Under the pieces are notes generated by a model, which saw only the letters and a list, made by a program, of their open reading frames with translations, had not been told where the DNA came from and made no database searches. From Macrococcus bovicus (GTDB taxonomy: Bacteria; Bacillota; Bacilli; Staphylococcales; Staphylococcaceae), in contig NZ_SCWF01000001.1 in NCBI RefSeq assembly GCF_004359575.1, positions 1-64,000 of the forward strand: DNA of 64,000 bases. Direction: 5' to 3'. Positions 18,255 to 27,422 of the stretch are shown here, one piece after another (positions within the stretch are counted from its first letter, which is position 1; the number at the start of each line of letters is the position of its first letter). Made by a program: the position numbers and the translations under genes.

Positions 18255-19238
18255 ATGGAAGAAGTATTTGATTATGAAGATATCCAATTGATTCCGAACA
18301 AATGTATCGTAACTAGCAGAAGTGAATGTGATACTTCCATAGAATTTGGACCTAAAACCTTTAAGATTCCTGTTGTACCTGCCAATATGCAGACTGTGAT
18401 GAATGAAGAGCTGGCAGAATGGTTTGCACAGCATGATTATTTCTATATCATGCACCGTTTTGATGAGGCGGCACGTATCCCATTTATCAGACGCATGCAG
18501 GAAAAAGGGCTTTTCGCCTCTATTTCTGTCGGTGTCAAAGAAGGTGAATACCGTTTTGTCGAACAGCTGGCAGCAGAAGGACTTGTTCCTGAATATACGA
18601 CGATTGATATCGCGCACGGTCATTCCGATCAAGTCATCAATATGATCAGACATATTAAAAAGCATCTGCCGGGCACTTTCCTGATCGCAGGGAACGTCGG
18701 TACACCAGAAGCTGTACGTGAACTGGAAAATGCTGGCGCTGACGCGACGAAGGTCGGGATTGGACCGGGGCGTGTCTGCATCACCAAGATCAAGACTGGA
18801 TTCGGGACAGGCGGCTGGCAGTTAGCAGCGGTCAAACAATGTGCGAAGGCAGCCCGTAAACCGATCATCGCTGACGGTGGCATCCGGACACATGGCGATA
18901 TCGCAAAATCAATCCGCTTCGGTGCTTCCATGATCATGGTCGGTTCACTCTTTGCAGCTCATGAAGAGTCACCTGGTGAGACTGTGGAACTTGACGGAAA
19001 ATTATACAAAGAATACTTCGGCAGTGCTTCTGAATACCAGAAGGGTGAGAAAAAGAATGTTGAAGGCAAAAAAATGTTCGTCGAGCATAAAGGTTCATTA
19101 CAGGATACACTGATCGAGATGCAGCAGGACCTGCAGTCATCTATTTCCTATGCGGGCGGTAAAGATCTGGAATCCATCCGTAAAGTCAATTATGTCATTG
19201 TTAAGAACTCAATATTCAATGGTGATACAGATCGCTAA
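18255..19238 (+). CDS. guaC: GMP reductase
   Basis: NADPH-dependent deamination of GMP to IMP in purine salvage. I use ATG 18255 (after AAGAGGGGTAAC), which gives [19 protein letters not shown] and 327 residues, collinear with staphylococcal Gua[23 protein letters not shown] contains the catalytic Cys, and [20 protein letters not shown] is the phosphate-binding part of the TIM barrel. Monocistronic, with a terminator immediately after. Confidence 0.95.
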   Translation: MEEVFDYEDIQLIPNKCIVTSRSECDTSIEFGPKTFKIPVVPANMQTVMNEELAEWFAQHDYFYIMHRFDEAARIPFIRRMQEKGLFASISVGVKEGEYRFVEQLAAEGLVPEYTTIDIAHGHSDQVINMIRHIKKHLPGTFLIAGNVGTPEAVRELENAGADATKVGIGPGRVCITKIKTGFGTGGWQLAAVKQCAKAARKPIIADGGIRTHGDIAKSIRFGASMIMVGSLFAAHEESPGETVELDGKLYKEYFGSASEYQKGEKKNVEGKKMFVEHKGSLQDTLIEMQQDLQSSISYAGGKDLESIRKVNYVIVKNSIFNGDTDR

Positions 19239-19239
19239 G

Positions 19240-19264
19240 AACATGACTTCGGTCATGTTTTTTA
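19240..19264 (+). terminator. guaC terminator
   Basis: AACATGAC-TTCG-GTCATGTT followed by T6, an 8-base stem with a stable UUCG loop. Confidence 0.9.
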
Positions 19265-19312
19265 TTTTGTGACCGACTATGATATAATCTTATTTATTTC
19301 TGGAGTGAGGTC

Positions 19313-20299
19313 ATGAAAAAACTTCTAATATTCTGCTTGCTGGCCCTGTTGCTCTTCTTGGTACCGGTCAACTTTTCGACATTGCCCGACCGGCTGACTT
19401 TAACCGTAAAAGACAGCCTGAGACAGATGACAGAGCCGAAACAACCTGACAGGACAGAGGCACTAACAGTCGGACGGATCAGGATGAATATGACTAAAGA
19501 ACAGGTGGACCATCTGCTGGGGAAGGAACAACGCGTACTGAGCAACCCTTACGGAAAATGGACCCTCTATCATCAGCAGTACCGGCACTTTGTCATAATT
19601 GGTTACCTGCACAACCGTGTAGCCGCACTCTACTCCAATGATCCGCGCTATCTGGACAGTCAGGGTGTGCTGACTGCCATGTCTCCCGCAGAGCTCATAA
19701 AACTGAAAGGGACACCGTTAACGGTAGAAGCGGGTTCAAATTACCGCGTCAGGTTCAGCGATGAGCATGTCTTCAGGTATCAATCAGCCGGCATAAGATC
19801 AACATTTTATTATGACCAGTTTAATCGACGTGTGGATGCGCTTATGCTGATGTCAGCAGCCTATTTCAACCAGAAGCATCAGTTTTACGGGACGCCATCT
19901 GCACAGCTCGCAAGAAGCAATGAACAGCTGGATTTTGAGCTGATCAATGCCTCGCGTGTGAAACGAGGGTTATCAGCGCTGAAATTTAATGATAAAATAA
20001 GTGGAACTGCACGGCGGCATTCAGAAGATATGGCTGACCATCACTTCTTCAGTCATACGAATCTGCAGGGACAGTCACCCTTTGACCGGATGACACAGGA
20101 CGGCCTGCAATATAAGACAGCAGGAGAGAATATCGCCTATGGACAGGTCTCGTCCATAGAAGCGCATCATGGGCTGATGAATTCAAAGGGGCATAGACAG
20201 AATATACTGAACCGACATTTCCGTGAAGTAGGGACGGGGGTTGCCTTTAACGAGAACAATGCTCCGTATTATACAGAAAATTTTATCACTGAGAATTAG
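19313..20299 (+). CDS. Exported CAP-domain protein with CAP-associated N-terminal domain
   Basis: The 328-residue protein starts at ATG 19313 after GGAGTGAGGTC. Residues 4-22 form one membrane segment or uncleaved signal. The middle (about 48-190) matches the CAP-associated N-terminal domain (GRIRMNMTKEQVDHLLGKEQ). The C-terminal third is a CAP/SCP domain: INASRVKRGLSAL, RRHSEDMADHHFFSHTN with the conserved His/Glu set, GENIAYGQ and HRQNILNRHFREVGTG. The role is unknown; such YkwD-type proteins are extracytoplasmic. Probably cotranscribed with the next gene, 8 bases downstream. Confidence 0.85.
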   Translation: MKKLLIFCLLALLLFLVPVNFSTLPDRLTLTVKDSLRQMTEPKQPDRTEALTVGRIRMNMTKEQVDHLLGKEQRVLSNPYGKWTLYHQQYRHFVIIGYLHNRVAALYSNDPRYLDSQGVLTAMSPAELIKLKGTPLTVEAGSNYRVRFSDEHVFRYQSAGIRSTFYYDQFNRRVDALMLMSAAYFNQKHQFYGTPSAQLARSNEQLDFELINASRVKRGLSALKFNDKISGTARRHSEDMADHHFFSHTNLQGQSPFDRMTQDGLQYKTAGENIAYGQVSSIEAHHGLMNSKGHRQNILNRHFREVGTGVAFNENNAPYYTENFITEN

Positions 20300-20307
20300 G
20301 AGAATAT

Positions 20308-20724
20308 ATGGCTAAAGAAAGAATTTTTTCATCATTACTTATCACGACAGAAGAGAGTATTTTAGTAGAGGACATTGGCAATAAACAGATGAAACTGCCA
20401 TCTGTAGTGAAGAGAAGCAATCAATCGATTCAGCAGAGTGCCAATAATTTTGCTGCAAGTCTGCATAAACAGCTGAAAGTAGGAGGCATTCTGTTTGTAG
20501 TGGAAGACAAGAAGCTGCTGAAGACCTTTTTCTCAGCTTCAACCGTCAATGCCACCTCGTTCGTCTTTAATGTGCGGAACCATGACGAATTCAAGGTAAA
20601 GAAACCTTATGTCTGGCTGTCATTCGATCATCTTGACCAACTGGATATCGCAGATGAACTCAAACAGATCATTATTTCGAATCAAGTGATCAAGTCAAGT
20701 GTGCCACTTGTCAATCTGCATTAA
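20308..20724 (+). CDS. Conserved hypothetical protein
   Basis: The 138-residue soluble protein starts at ATG 20308 after TTAGGAGAA. No signal peptide, membrane segment or recognised motif. The sequence alternates beta strands and helices (ERIFSSLLITTEESILVED, KQLKVGGILFVVEDKKLL). It follows the CAP-domain gene in the same direction with an 8-base gap, so they are likely one operon. Function unknown. Confidence 0.6.
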   Translation: MAKERIFSSLLITTEESILVEDIGNKQMKLPSVVKRSNQSIQQSANNFAASLHKQLKVGGILFVVEDKKLLKTFFSASTVNATSFVFNVRNHDEFKVKKPYVWLSFDHLDQLDIADELKQIIISNQVIKSSVPLVNLH

Positions 20725-20752
20725 AAAACCGATGGACATTTCCATCGGTTTT
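20725..20752. terminator. Bidirectional terminator
   Basis: AAAACCGATGGA-CATT-TCCATCGGTTTT, a 12-base perfect stem between convergent genes. Confidence 0.9.
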
Positions 20753-21194
20753 ATTGTGAGAGACGGGTAATCGTCATATTGAGTCGTTCTGTCACTTTCT
20801 GACGGCTGCTTGTACGCTCTGCAATCCGGTAATCTTCCTGATCGATGATATGCAGCATCGTATCGATATGCCCCAGACGACGGAACTCCTCACCGATTGA
20901 TTGTGCCGTTGAAGGATGATCTGCATCCACATGCGCATCTATCGCATTGAAATAATGCTGCACATCCGCAAAGTTAAGCGTCTGTTCGTTGTCCCGATAG
21001 TTTTCGAGCGATGAGGTGAAGCCGTCTTTATTGCTGAGTGAGGACTGATAAAGATTGGCGATAGCCAGAAGAGATTTCTTGATACTGCCTTCCCCGAAAC
21101 CGAAGTTGAAGGCGAATTCTGATTCACTTAAGTTTTTTACTTTATCCAGTACTTGCTGACGTTCAGATTTTACCCAGTTATAGTCAATAGCCAT
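20751..21194 (-). CDS. Hypothetical helical protein
   Basis: The start at ATG 21194 is preferred because AAAGGAG is 7 bases upstream; another ATG two codons earlier is too close. The 147-residue protein is predicted mostly helical, begins MAIDYNWVKSERQQVLDKV and has EEFRRLGHIDTMLHIIDQED near the end. The helical layout and a late His recall DinB-like bundles, but the metal-ligand set is not clear, so I do not assign it. It lies near lexA, but no LexA-type box was noticed directly upstream. Confidence 0.5.
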   Translation of the reverse strand: MAIDYNWVKSERQQVLDKVKNLSESEFAFNFGFGEGSIKKSLLAIANLYQSSLSNKDGFTSSLENYRDNEQTLNFADVQHYFNAIDAHVDADHPSTAQSIGEEFRRLGHIDTMLHIIDQEDYRIAERTSSRQKVTERLNMTITRLSQ

Positions 21195-21300
21195 AATCAT
21201 TCTCCTTTAGATGTATTTACATTGTTCATACCCGTAATTTTATGAAATATGTTTGTTTATCCATATTCATTAGCGGGTAACCAGAATCTAGAAAAGAGGA

Positions 21301-21375
21301 ATGGCAATGAATCAAGACAAAACTGAAACTAAAGACATCTTAGAGCAAGTCAAAGAAATACTTGGACGTAAATAG
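21301..21375 (+). CDS. Small protein of 24 residues next to lexA
   Basis: ATG 21301 (or 21307) follows AAAGAGG and encodes MAMNQDKTETKDILEQVKEI plus four residues, an amphipathic helix-like peptide, then TAG. The frame ends inside the arm of a strong terminator shared with lexA, which supports real transcription. I do not recognise a family. Confidence 0.45.
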   Translation: MAMNQDKTETKDILEQVKEILGRK

Positions 21376-21402
21376 GTCACGCTGAACAGCGTGACCTATT
21401 TT
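21371..21402. terminator. Bidirectional terminator between the small ORF and lexA
   Basis: AATAGGTCACGCTG-AA-CAGCGTGACCTATT is a 14-base perfect stem overlapping both stop codons' vicinity. Confidence 0.9.
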
Positions 21403-22021
21403 AAAATTCACGGAAAAGACCGACTACTTTACCGAGTACTGTCACTTTATTCAAGTAGATCGGTTCCATCGTCGCATTTTCCGGCTGCAAGCGGTAACGG
21501 TTACTTTCCTTGTAGAAGCGTTTGACGGTGGCTTCATCCTCTTCAGTCATCGCCACAATGATATCCCCATTCTCTGCAATCGACTGACGGCGCACGATGA
21601 CTTTATCCCCGTCCAGAATACCCGCTTCAATCATACTTTCTCCGATGACCTCCAGAATGAAGACGTCACTATTATGACTCGATGTAAAGTGGGAAGGCAG
21701 CGGGAAGTACTGCTCAACATTCTCAACAGCCGTAATCGGCAAACCAGCCGTGACTTTACCGACGACCGGCACCATGATCGTCTCATCTAAAAATGCAGAT
21801 GCTGGCGTGGAATTGACGATTTCAATGGCACGCGGTTTAGTCGGGTCACGCTTGATATACCCTTTTTCCTCTAGCCGTGAGAGATGGCCATGAACGGTAG
21901 AACTGGAGGCGAGACCCACTGCTTCCCCGATCTCTCTGACACTTGGTGGATAACCTTTAGTTGAAACAATATGTTGTAAATATTCATAAATTTCTTGTTG
22001 TCGTTTAGTTAATTCTTTCAT
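21401..22021 (-). CDS. lexA: SOS repressor LexA
   Basis: The 206-residue repressor has an N-terminal winged helix ([22 protein letters not shown] as recognition region) and the C-terminal autoprotease. The self-cleavage bond is A92-G93 in KVTAGLP, the nucleophile is S129 in GESM and the general base is K167 in ATVKRFY. It represses SOS genes until RecA filaments stimulate cleavage. It faces the SosA-type gene across about 140 bases that hold three LexA-type boxes, so it should repress itself and its neighbour. The start ATG at 22021 follows AAGGAGTGTTCTC. Confidence 0.97.
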   Translation of the reverse strand: MKELTKRQQEIYEYLQHIVSTKGYPPSVREIGEAVGLASSSTVHGHLSRLEEKGYIKRDPTKPRAIEIVNSTPASAFLDETIMVPVVGKVTAGLPITAVENVEQYFPLPSHFTSSHNSDVFILEVIGESMIEAGILDGDKVIVRRQSIAENGDIIVAMTEEDEATVKRFYKESNRYRLQPENATMEPIYLNKVTVLGKVVGLFREF

Positions 22022-22078
22022 GAGAACACTCCTTAGTGTACTTTCTATGTGTATTATAGCATACTTGTTCGGGTGTCA

Positions 22079-22092
22079 CAAACGTTTGTTCG
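22079..22092. promoter_or_regulatory. LexA box 1
   Basis: CAAACGTTTGTTCG matches the Gram-positive LexA consensus CGAACN4GTTCG with one arm slightly changed. It lies nearest lexA. Confidence 0.7.
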
Positions 22093-22107
22093 TATTTCTG
22101 TTGACAA

Positions 22108-22121
22108 CGAACACGTGTTCT
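22108..22121. promoter_or_regulatory. LexA box 2, inside the sosA promoter
   Basis: CGAACACGTGTTCT is the best match of the three. It lies between TTGACA (22101-22106) and TATTGT (22124-22129), spaced 17 bases, so LexA binding would block the sosA-type promoter directly. Confidence 0.88.
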
Positions 22122-22136
22122 GTTATTGTTGGAATA

Positions 22137-22150
22137 CAAACAAATGTTCT
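22137..22150. promoter_or_regulatory. LexA box 3
   Basis: CAAACAAATGTTCT lies just before the GGAGG of the sosA-type gene and matches the consensus arms with one change on the left. Confidence 0.7.
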
Positions 22151-22163
22151 GGAGGAAAATCAC

Positions 22164-22367
22164 ATGATTATTAGAATTTCTAAGGAATTTTTAGCGTATT
22201 TCTTCTTCTTTTTAATGATGGCAACGTTCGGAATCATATATATGGCACAATCTAACACCCTTTACGAAAAACCTCTGACACATGACGGAGGCCAGCCTCA
22301 AGTTCAAGCGACTGCGAACACACATTCCGCCACCATGAACGGCGAAGTGCTGGGCATCGTCCGGTAA
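22164..22367 (+). CDS. sosA: SOS-induced cell division inhibitor (SosA/YneA type)
   Basis: The 67-residue protein starts at ATG 22164 after TGGAGGAAAATC. It has one N-terminal membrane segment (FLAYFFFFLMMATFGIIY) and a short extracytoplasmic tail. Gene position (divergent from lexA, upstream of DUF896 and tkt) and size fit staphylococcal SosA and the functionally equivalent YneA, which block septation after DNA damage. Unlike YneA it has no LysM domain. Three LexA boxes control it. The call rests mainly on synteny, topology and regulation. Confidence 0.82.
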   Translation: MIIRISKEFLAYFFFFLMMATFGIIYMAQSNTLYEKPLTHDGGQPQVQATANTHSATMNGEVLGIVR

Positions 22368-22371
22368 TTTT

Positions 22372-22400
22372 AACGTCTGACAGGAGTCAGGCGTTTTTTT
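22372..22400 (+). terminator. Terminator after the sosA-type gene
   Basis: AACGTCTGAC-AGGA-GTCAGGCGTT followed by T7, with one mismatch or wobble in the stem. Confidence 0.75.
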
Positions 22401-22472
22401 GTGCTGAAAAAGCACTCCTGATAGCATTGGGCTATAAATTTTGATATCTTAATTAGTGAAAGGATGAGGTTT

Positions 22473-22712
22473 ATGTTAGAAGAACACAAAATTAAAAGAC
22501 TGAATGAACTCTCACAGAAAAAGAAGGAATCAGGTTTAACCGAAGAAGAAGGAAAGGAACAGACTGGCCTGCGGGCTGAATACCTGGCCAACTTCCGGAA
22601 CAGCTTTAAAAAGACCATTGAAAACACTAAAATCATCGATCCGGAAGGCAATGATGTGACACCGGACAAAGTAAAAGAAATTCAGCGTCAGAATAATATC
22701 AGAGAAGAATAG
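22473..22712 (+). CDS. DUF896 family protein (YnzC-like)
   Basis: The 79-residue cytosolic protein begins [18 protein letters not shown] at ATG 22473 after GATGAGG. The family signature follows: [37 protein letters not shown] and [10 protein letters not shown]. Length and position between the SOS inhibitor and tkt match B. subtilis ynzC and the S. aureus homologue. The function is not established. Confidence 0.9.
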   Translation: MLEEHKIKRLNELSQKKKESGLTEEEGKEQTGLRAEYLANFRNSFKKTIENTKIIDPEGNDVTPDKVKEIQRQNNIREE

Positions 22713-22719
22713 GGGAATA

Positions 22720-24705
22720 ATGATGACAAACGATCAGTTAGCAATTGATACATTACGCGCGTTAAGTATTGACCAGATTGAAAAGGCGAACTCAGGCCAT
22801 CCCGGCTTGCCGATGGGTGCAGCACCGATGGCTTATACGCTGTGGACCAAGCATCTGAGATTTAATCCGAGCTCAAAATATTTCTTTGACCGCGACCGCT
22901 TTGTTCTGTCAGCGGGCCATGGCTCAGCGCTTCTTTATTCACTGCTGCATGTTTCAGGTGCGCTTGAACTTGAGGAACTGAAGAATTTCCGTCAGTGGGA
23001 GTCTAAGACACCGGGCCATCCGGAGTTTAATCATACAGACGGGGTGGACATTACAACCGGACCGCTCGGTCAAGGGTTTGCGATGAGTGTCGGTATGGCC
23101 ATGGCCGAAAAGCATCTAGCTGCTAAGTTCAATAAAGAGGGCCATGATATCATTGATCACTTTACTTATGTCCTTGTGTCTGATGGGGACCTGATGGAAG
23201 GCATCTCGCACGAAGCGGCTTCACTTGCGGGTCATTTGAAATTAAATAAACTGATTGCTTTATATGATTCTAATGACATCTCCTTGGATGGTGACTTGGA
23301 TAAAGCCTTCTCAGAACAGATTAAAGGCCGATTTGAAGCATACGGCTGGCAGCATATCTTAGTGGAAGACGGCAATGATGTGAGTGCGATTGATGCAGCC
23401 ATCAATCAGGCTAAACAGGCTGACCGTCCGACTATCATTGAAGTTAAAACCGTGATCGGTTATGGTTCACCGAACAAGCAGGGCACGAATGGGGTCCACG
23501 GTTCTCCGTTAGGCGCTGACGAACGTAAGCTTGTTTTTGAAAACTACGGCCTGGATCCGGAACAGACATTCAACGTACCTGAAGAAGTCTATGAAATCTT
23601 CCGGGATACGATGCTGAAACGTGCGAATGACAAAGAAGCTGCCTGGCATGAGGCATTCAAGGCATATAAAGAAGCTTTACCTGAACTCGGTGAGGAGCTG
23701 GATGCAGCGATAGAGAACCGTCTCGCGGAAGATTATGCCGCTGCACTGCCGAAATTTGAAGTAGGGACATCAGATGCAACGCGGAGTACTTCCGGTCAGG
23801 TGCTTCAGGCATTATCTCAGTCTGTACCGCAGTTATTCGGTGGTTCTGCTGACTTAGCTTCTTCTAATAAATCAAATATCAAGGAAGAGGCGGATTTCTC
23901 TGCTGATACACCTGAAGGACGTAATATCTGGTTCGGGGTCAGAGAATTTGCGATGGCAGCGATGATCAATGGTATGGCTGCCCATGGCGGGGTCAAACCT
24001 TACGGTGCAACATTCTTTGTCTTCAGTGACTACCTGAAACCTGCGCTGCGTTTAGCTGCGTTAATGGGTGTGCCGTCCACTTATGTCTTCACCCATGATT
24101 CAATCGCTGTCGGTGAAGATGGTCCTACCCATGAACCGATTGAACAGCTGGCTGGTCTGCGTGCGATGCCGTATCTGAATCTGTTCCGTCCGGCTGATGG
24201 TAACGAAACGCGGGTTGCATGGCAGGTGGCGATGGAATCGAAGAAAGATCCGACGGCATTGGTGCTGACTCGTCAGAATCTGCCTGTACTCGATGTAGAA
24301 GAATCGGTCCTTGAAGAAGGGGTGCGCCGAGGCGGTTACATCGTCTACCAGTCTGAGACACCTGAATACTTGATCATTGCGACAGGTTCAGAAGTCTCGC
24401 TTGCTTTAGAGGCAGGAAAGCAGCTTGAAGCACAAGGTAAAGGGGTTCAGGTCGTCTCTATGCCGAACCTGAATATGTTCGATCAGCAGGACGCTGATTA
24501 CCGAGCACAGGTTCTGCCACGCAATCTGACTAAACGGGTGGCGATTGAGATGGGCGCGACAGACGGCTGGTATAAATATGTCGGTCTGGATGGTCTGGTC
24601 ATTGGTATAGACCGCTTCGGTGCCAGTGCGCCTGGAGACATCGTCATGGAGAAATACGGCTTTACGAAAGAAAAGGTGGTCCAGGAAATTCTGAGTCATT
24701 TTTAA
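22720..24705 (+). CDS. tkt: Transketolase
   Basis: A thiamine-diphosphate enzyme of the pentose phosphate pathway, 661 residues. Two adjacent ATG codons follow AGGGGAAT; either may start. [33 protein letters not shown], and the ThDP motif VSDGDLMEG...[15 protein letters not shown] are present, as is the C-terminal pyrimidine-domain segment [20 protein letters not shown]. Full length and undamaged. It follows DUF896 by 7 bases, so they could share a transcript. Confidence 0.97.
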   Translation: MMTNDQLAIDTLRALSIDQIEKANSGHPGLPMGAAPMAYTLWTKHLRFNPSSKYFFDRDRFVLSAGHGSALLYSLLHVSGALELEELKNFRQWESKTPGHPEFNHTDGVDITTGPLGQGFAMSVGMAMAEKHLAAKFNKEGHDIIDHFTYVLVSDGDLMEGISHEAASLAGHLKLNKLIALYDSNDISLDGDLDKAFSEQIKGRFEAYGWQHILVEDGNDVSAIDAAINQAKQADRPTIIEVKTVIGYGSPNKQGTNGVHGSPLGADERKLVFENYGLDPEQTFNVPEEVYEIFRDTMLKRANDKEAAWHEAFKAYKEALPELGEELDAAIENRLAEDYAAALPKFEVGTSDATRSTSGQVLQALSQSVPQLFGGSADLASSNKSNIKEEADFSADTPEGRNIWFGVREFAMAAMINGMAAHGGVKPYGATFFVFSDYLKPALRLAALMGVPSTYVFTHDSIAVGEDGPTHEPIEQLAGLRAMPYLNLFRPADGNETRVAWQVAMESKKDPTALVLTRQNLPVLDVEESVLEEGVRRGGYIVYQSETPEYLIIATGSEVSLALEAGKQLEAQGKGVQVVSMPNLNMFDQQDADYRAQVLPRNLTKRVAIEMGATDGWYKYVGLDGLVIGIDRFGASAPGDIVMEKYGFTKEKVVQEILSHF

Positions 24706-24710
24706 GAGAG

Positions 24711-24735
24711 CTACCGGGTGACCGGTAGTTTTTTT
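24711..24735 (+). terminator. tkt terminator
   Basis: CTACCGG-GTGA... CCGGTAG followed by T7. Confidence 0.85.
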
Positions 24736-24797
24736 ATGGTTGAAAAATGGACTGTATTTTAGTAAAATTTGATAGGAATGAGAAAGTGGGTGAAAGA

Positions 24798-25028
24798 ATG
24801 GCAACTTGGATCTGGATTTTATTAATTATTCTTGCAGCAGCCGCTGGAGCAGCCGCTGGTTTTTATTTCGCACGTCAATATATGATGGATTATCTTAAAA
24901 AGAACCCGCCGATAAACGAAGAAATGTTACGCATGATGATGATGCAGATGGGTCAGAAACCATCACAGAAGAAAATCAATCAGATGATGTCTATGATGAA
25001 CAAAAACATGAATCAGAATCTGAAATAA
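24798..25028 (+). CDS. UPF0154 membrane protein (YneF-like)
   Basis: The 76-residue protein begins [20 protein letters not shown] at ATG 24798 and has one N-terminal membrane segment. It continues [20 protein letters not shown] and a Met-rich stretch [20 protein letters not shown], the hallmark of UPF0154. A structural or assembly role at the membrane has been proposed for the family; none is proven. The order tkt-yneF matches B. subtilis and staphylococci. Confidence 0.9.
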   Translation: MATWIWILLIILAAAAGAAAGFYFARQYMMDYLKKNPPINEEMLRMMMMQMGQKPSQKKINQMMSMMNKNMNQNLK

Positions 25029-25033
25029 TGATG

Positions 25034-25065
25034 AGTTCCTGTCCTGGCTGGATAGGAGCTTTTTT
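25034..25065 (+). terminator. Terminator after the yneF-like gene
   Basis: AGTTCCTGTCC and GGATAGGAGCT form a wobble-containing stem followed by T5. Confidence 0.65.
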
Positions 25066-25140
25066 GTCATCAAGTGTTCAAAATATCATGGCTCATCCTC
25101 TCTGTCTCTTTGCTAATATAGAAAAGAATGGGGTGACTAA

Positions 25141-25824
25141 ATGGGTGATGTGACAATGGTGCTTGCGTTCGGCGCAGGTATTTTAAGCTTTATTTCACCA
25201 TGTGTACTGCCGATCTATCCGGCATTTTTATCGTATATAACTGGGGTATCGTTCAATGATCTGCAGGAGGGGCAGATTAATCGTAAGGCAATCCTGCATA
25301 CGCTGTTATTCCTCCTCGGCTTTTCAATCGTCTATATTTCATTTGGAATAGGAATAGGTTTTGTCAGTACATTGCTGCAGACTTATGATGATACGATACG
25401 CATGGTCGGCGGTCTGTTGATGATTGTGTTCGGACTCATCACGCTTGGCATCTTTACACCGGACTTCCTCATGACAGACAGGAAGTTCAACTTCAAGAAC
25501 CGGCCGTCAGGTTACATCGGTTCTCTTGTAATCGGTATCGCATTTGCGGCCGGCTGGACGCCGTGTATGGGACCGATAGTAGGCTCTATTATTTCGCTTG
25601 CTCTCTCGAATCAATCGCTTGCTCTGTTTTATATGATTCTCTATGTCCTTGGTTTCTGCATTCCGTTCTTCCTGCTGACATTTTTCATTACGAAGCTGAA
25701 GTTCATTCGCACTTACAGCCAAGTACTGATGAAAATCGGCGGTGTCATTATGATGGTGATGGGGATACTGCTTTTCTTCGACCTGTTGGTTGAAATTACT
25801 AGACTATTCAGCTGGGGGATTTAA
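25141..25824 (+). CDS. ccdA: Thiol-disulfide transporter CcdA
   Basis: The 227-residue polytopic protein has about six membrane segments. It carries the two redox-active Cys regions of the CcdA/DsbD-beta family: ISPCVLPIYPAFLSYITG near the N-terminus and GWTPCMGPIVG in the middle. It moves reducing equivalents across the membrane to extracytoplasmic thiol proteins, for example for cytochrome c maturation. The stop is one base from the start of the ccdC-like gene. Confidence 0.92.
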   Translation: MGDVTMVLAFGAGILSFISPCVLPIYPAFLSYITGVSFNDLQEGQINRKAILHTLLFLLGFSIVYISFGIGIGFVSTLLQTYDDTIRMVGGLLMIVFGLITLGIFTPDFLMTDRKFNFKNRPSGYIGSLVIGIAFAAGWTPCMGPIVGSIISLALSNQSLALFYMILYVLGFCIPFFLLTFFITKLKFIRTYSQVLMKIGGVIMMVMGILLFFDLLVEITRLFSWGI

Positions 25825-25825
25825 T

Positions 25826-26299
25826 ATGTATGTCATTTTGTCGATGGTTGTAGCGGTATGTATGGGGCTTATCGTCATTGTAGTCAGAATGAAAGCTCAG
25901 AACTATCCTACCAACGTAAAGAAGATTATTTTACCGCCCTTTTTTATGGCGACAGGCGCTTTAATGTATATCTTTCCTTATTTCAGACTGACACCGATGG
26001 AGATGCTGGAAGCGGTGGTCGTCGGGATGTTCTTTTCCTTGTTCCTGATCTATACTTCTAATTTTGAGGTAAAAGGTAAGCAGATCTATATGAAGCGCTC
26101 AAAACTGTTTCCGGTGATATTGATCACGCTGCTGGTGATACGATCTGTGATGAAATACTTTCTCAGCAGTACGATTCATCCCGGCGAACTCGCAGGTATG
26201 TTCTTCCTGCTGGCATTCAGCATGATCGTACCCTGGCGTATTGCCATGTACCTGAAGTACCGTAAAATCGAGCAGCAAATAAATAAGACAGTCCGTTGA
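25826..26299 (+). CDS. CcdC-like membrane protein
   Basis: The 157-residue protein starts at ATG 25826, immediately after ccdA, with CTGGGGGAT as ribosome site. It has about four membrane segments (YVILSMVVAVCMGLIVIVV, FFMATGALMYIFPYF, PVILITLLVIRSV, FFLLAFSMIVPW). The length, the RMKAQNYPTNVKKIILPPFF loop and the pairing with ccdA match B. subtilis CcdC. The biochemical role is unclear even there. Confidence 0.85.
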   Translation: MYVILSMVVAVCMGLIVIVVRMKAQNYPTNVKKIILPPFFMATGALMYIFPYFRLTPMEMLEAVVVGMFFSLFLIYTSNFEVKGKQIYMKRSKLFPVILITLLVIRSVMKYFLSSTIHPGELAGMFFLLAFSMIVPWRIAMYLKYRKIEQQINKTVR

Positions 26300-26318
26300 T
26301 GGACTGTCTTATTTTTTT
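26281..26318. terminator. Bidirectional terminator
   Basis: AATAAGACAGTCC-GTTGAT-GGACTGTCTTATT with a T8 run lies between convergent genes. Confidence 0.9.
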
Positions 26319-26797
26319 TGAGCCAGCTCTGAATGATCGAAGATGGAGAACTTCTTCTTCTCATCATCTGCATACTCAAAGTATTTCATATAGGGGCTGT
26401 AATCGATATTCAGTTCCTTCAGCTTCTTCTTCATAAAGCCGTGGTCCCGTTTAGGCGTTGCAATAATATAGCCGCGCATCATATGATCGAGCTCAATTTT
26501 TTCTGCTTTCTCGTCCAGCGCAATCTTTGAGATGCGTCCTGCTATTCTTTCCTTAGCGACATCCCGAAAGAGTTCCGGTACAGGAGAGACGAGTTCATTG
26601 AGCAGGGCTCTGCTGTCCTCCTGCCAGAGCGGCAGCGCCTGCCGGATATAATAATCCTGCCAGTCCAGTTCACTTCTGCCGTCTTCTTTTGGCATCCGCT
26701 TTAAGAACTTCCGGAACATGAAGAAGCCGCCGATTGCGAGTAAACCGATAAAAATAAGTGTCCATAAGAAGATTAAATACATAAACGTGTCGTTCAA
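26309..26797 (-). CDS. DUF2621 family membrane protein (YneK-like)
   Basis: I choose TTG 26797, which follows GAGGTGAAAG at good spacing; the longer frame starts ten kilobase-independent codons are not needed since its first ATG (26818) lacks such a site. The 162-residue protein has one N-terminal membrane segment (FMYLIFLWTLIFIGLLAIGG) and a cytosolic domain with PKEDGRSELDWQDYYI and LFRDVAKERIAGRISKIAL. The pattern and the yne gene neighbourhood match DUF2621. Function unknown. Confidence 0.75.
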   Translation of the reverse strand: MNDTFMYLIFLWTLIFIGLLAIGGFFMFRKFLKRMPKEDGRSELDWQDYYIRQALPLWQEDSRALLNELVSPVPELFRDVAKERIAGRISKIALDEKAEKIELDHMMRGYIIATPKRDHGFMKKKLKELNIDYSPYMKYFEYADDEKKKFSIFDHSELAQKK

Positions 26798-26890
26798 ATC
26801 TTTCACCTCAAGCCTCATTATAGAAAATAAATGGAGCTGTGTCTATTTCTCCCTCTTCATTCGATATATAGGGTGAAAGGAGGTGAAGAG

Positions 26891-27094
26891 ATGTTAAAAG
26901 AACTGACTTTAGTCCTGACATTCGTTGCATCAGTCGATGAAAATGGCAGAGAGACCAAGAAAGCACGGCGTTTCAATCAGGTCAGACTTGATCTGACGAA
27001 TTCACAGGCACTTGAGCTGCAAGGATTGATCAGTGAACTGACAGGTGAGACCTATGTGACTGCAGAACTGACAGAACAGAAAGTCGTCAACTAA
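26891..27094 (+). CDS. DUF1659 family protein
   Basis: The 67-residue protein starts at ATG 26891 after AAAGGAGGTGAAGAG. Features are LTLVLTFVASVDENGRETKK and a C-terminal helix/strand segment. DUF1659 proteins usually lie next to DUF2922 proteins in Firmicutes, as here. No function is known. Confidence 0.75.
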   Translation: MLKELTLVLTFVASVDENGRETKKARRFNQVRLDLTNSQALELQGLISELTGETYVTAELTEQKVVN

Positions 27095-27127
27095 AGAACT
27101 GACCATTAAAAAAAGGAGGATACCATA

Positions 27128-27346
27128 ATGAAAACACTTCAGATGACTTTCCTGACGGATTTCGGTAAAAGCTATCAATTTTCAGTTGCTAATCCTAAAG
27201 CGAACCTGAATGCACAGACTGTCGAAAATGTGATGCAGACGATTATTGATAAGCAGTACTTTGAAACTAAGGCAGGCCGCCCAGTGACGATTAAAAGCGC
27301 AAAAATCGTTGACCGCGTTGAGAATATCCTGCTTAAAAAAGACTGA
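27128..27346 (+). CDS. DUF2922 family protein
   Basis: The 72-residue protein starts at ATG 27128 after AAAAGGAGGATACC. The pattern KTLQMTFLTDFGKSYQFSVA and NAQTVENVMQTIIDK fits DUF2922. It is 33 bases downstream of the DUF1659 gene and shares a terminator with it. Function unknown. Confidence 0.78.
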   Translation: MKTLQMTFLTDFGKSYQFSVANPKANLNAQTVENVMQTIIDKQYFETKAGRPVTIKSAKIVDRVENILLKKD

Positions 27347-27366
27347 TCAATTTTTCATCTACCTAG

Positions 27367-27396
27367 GACATGACCCGAAAAGGGCATGTCTTTTTT
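27367..27396 (+). terminator. Terminator after DUF2922
   Basis: GACATGACCC-GAAAA-GGGCATGTC followed by T6. Confidence 0.88.
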
Positions 27397-27422
27397 GTGT
27401 ATAATAGCATTGAGGTGAAGTC

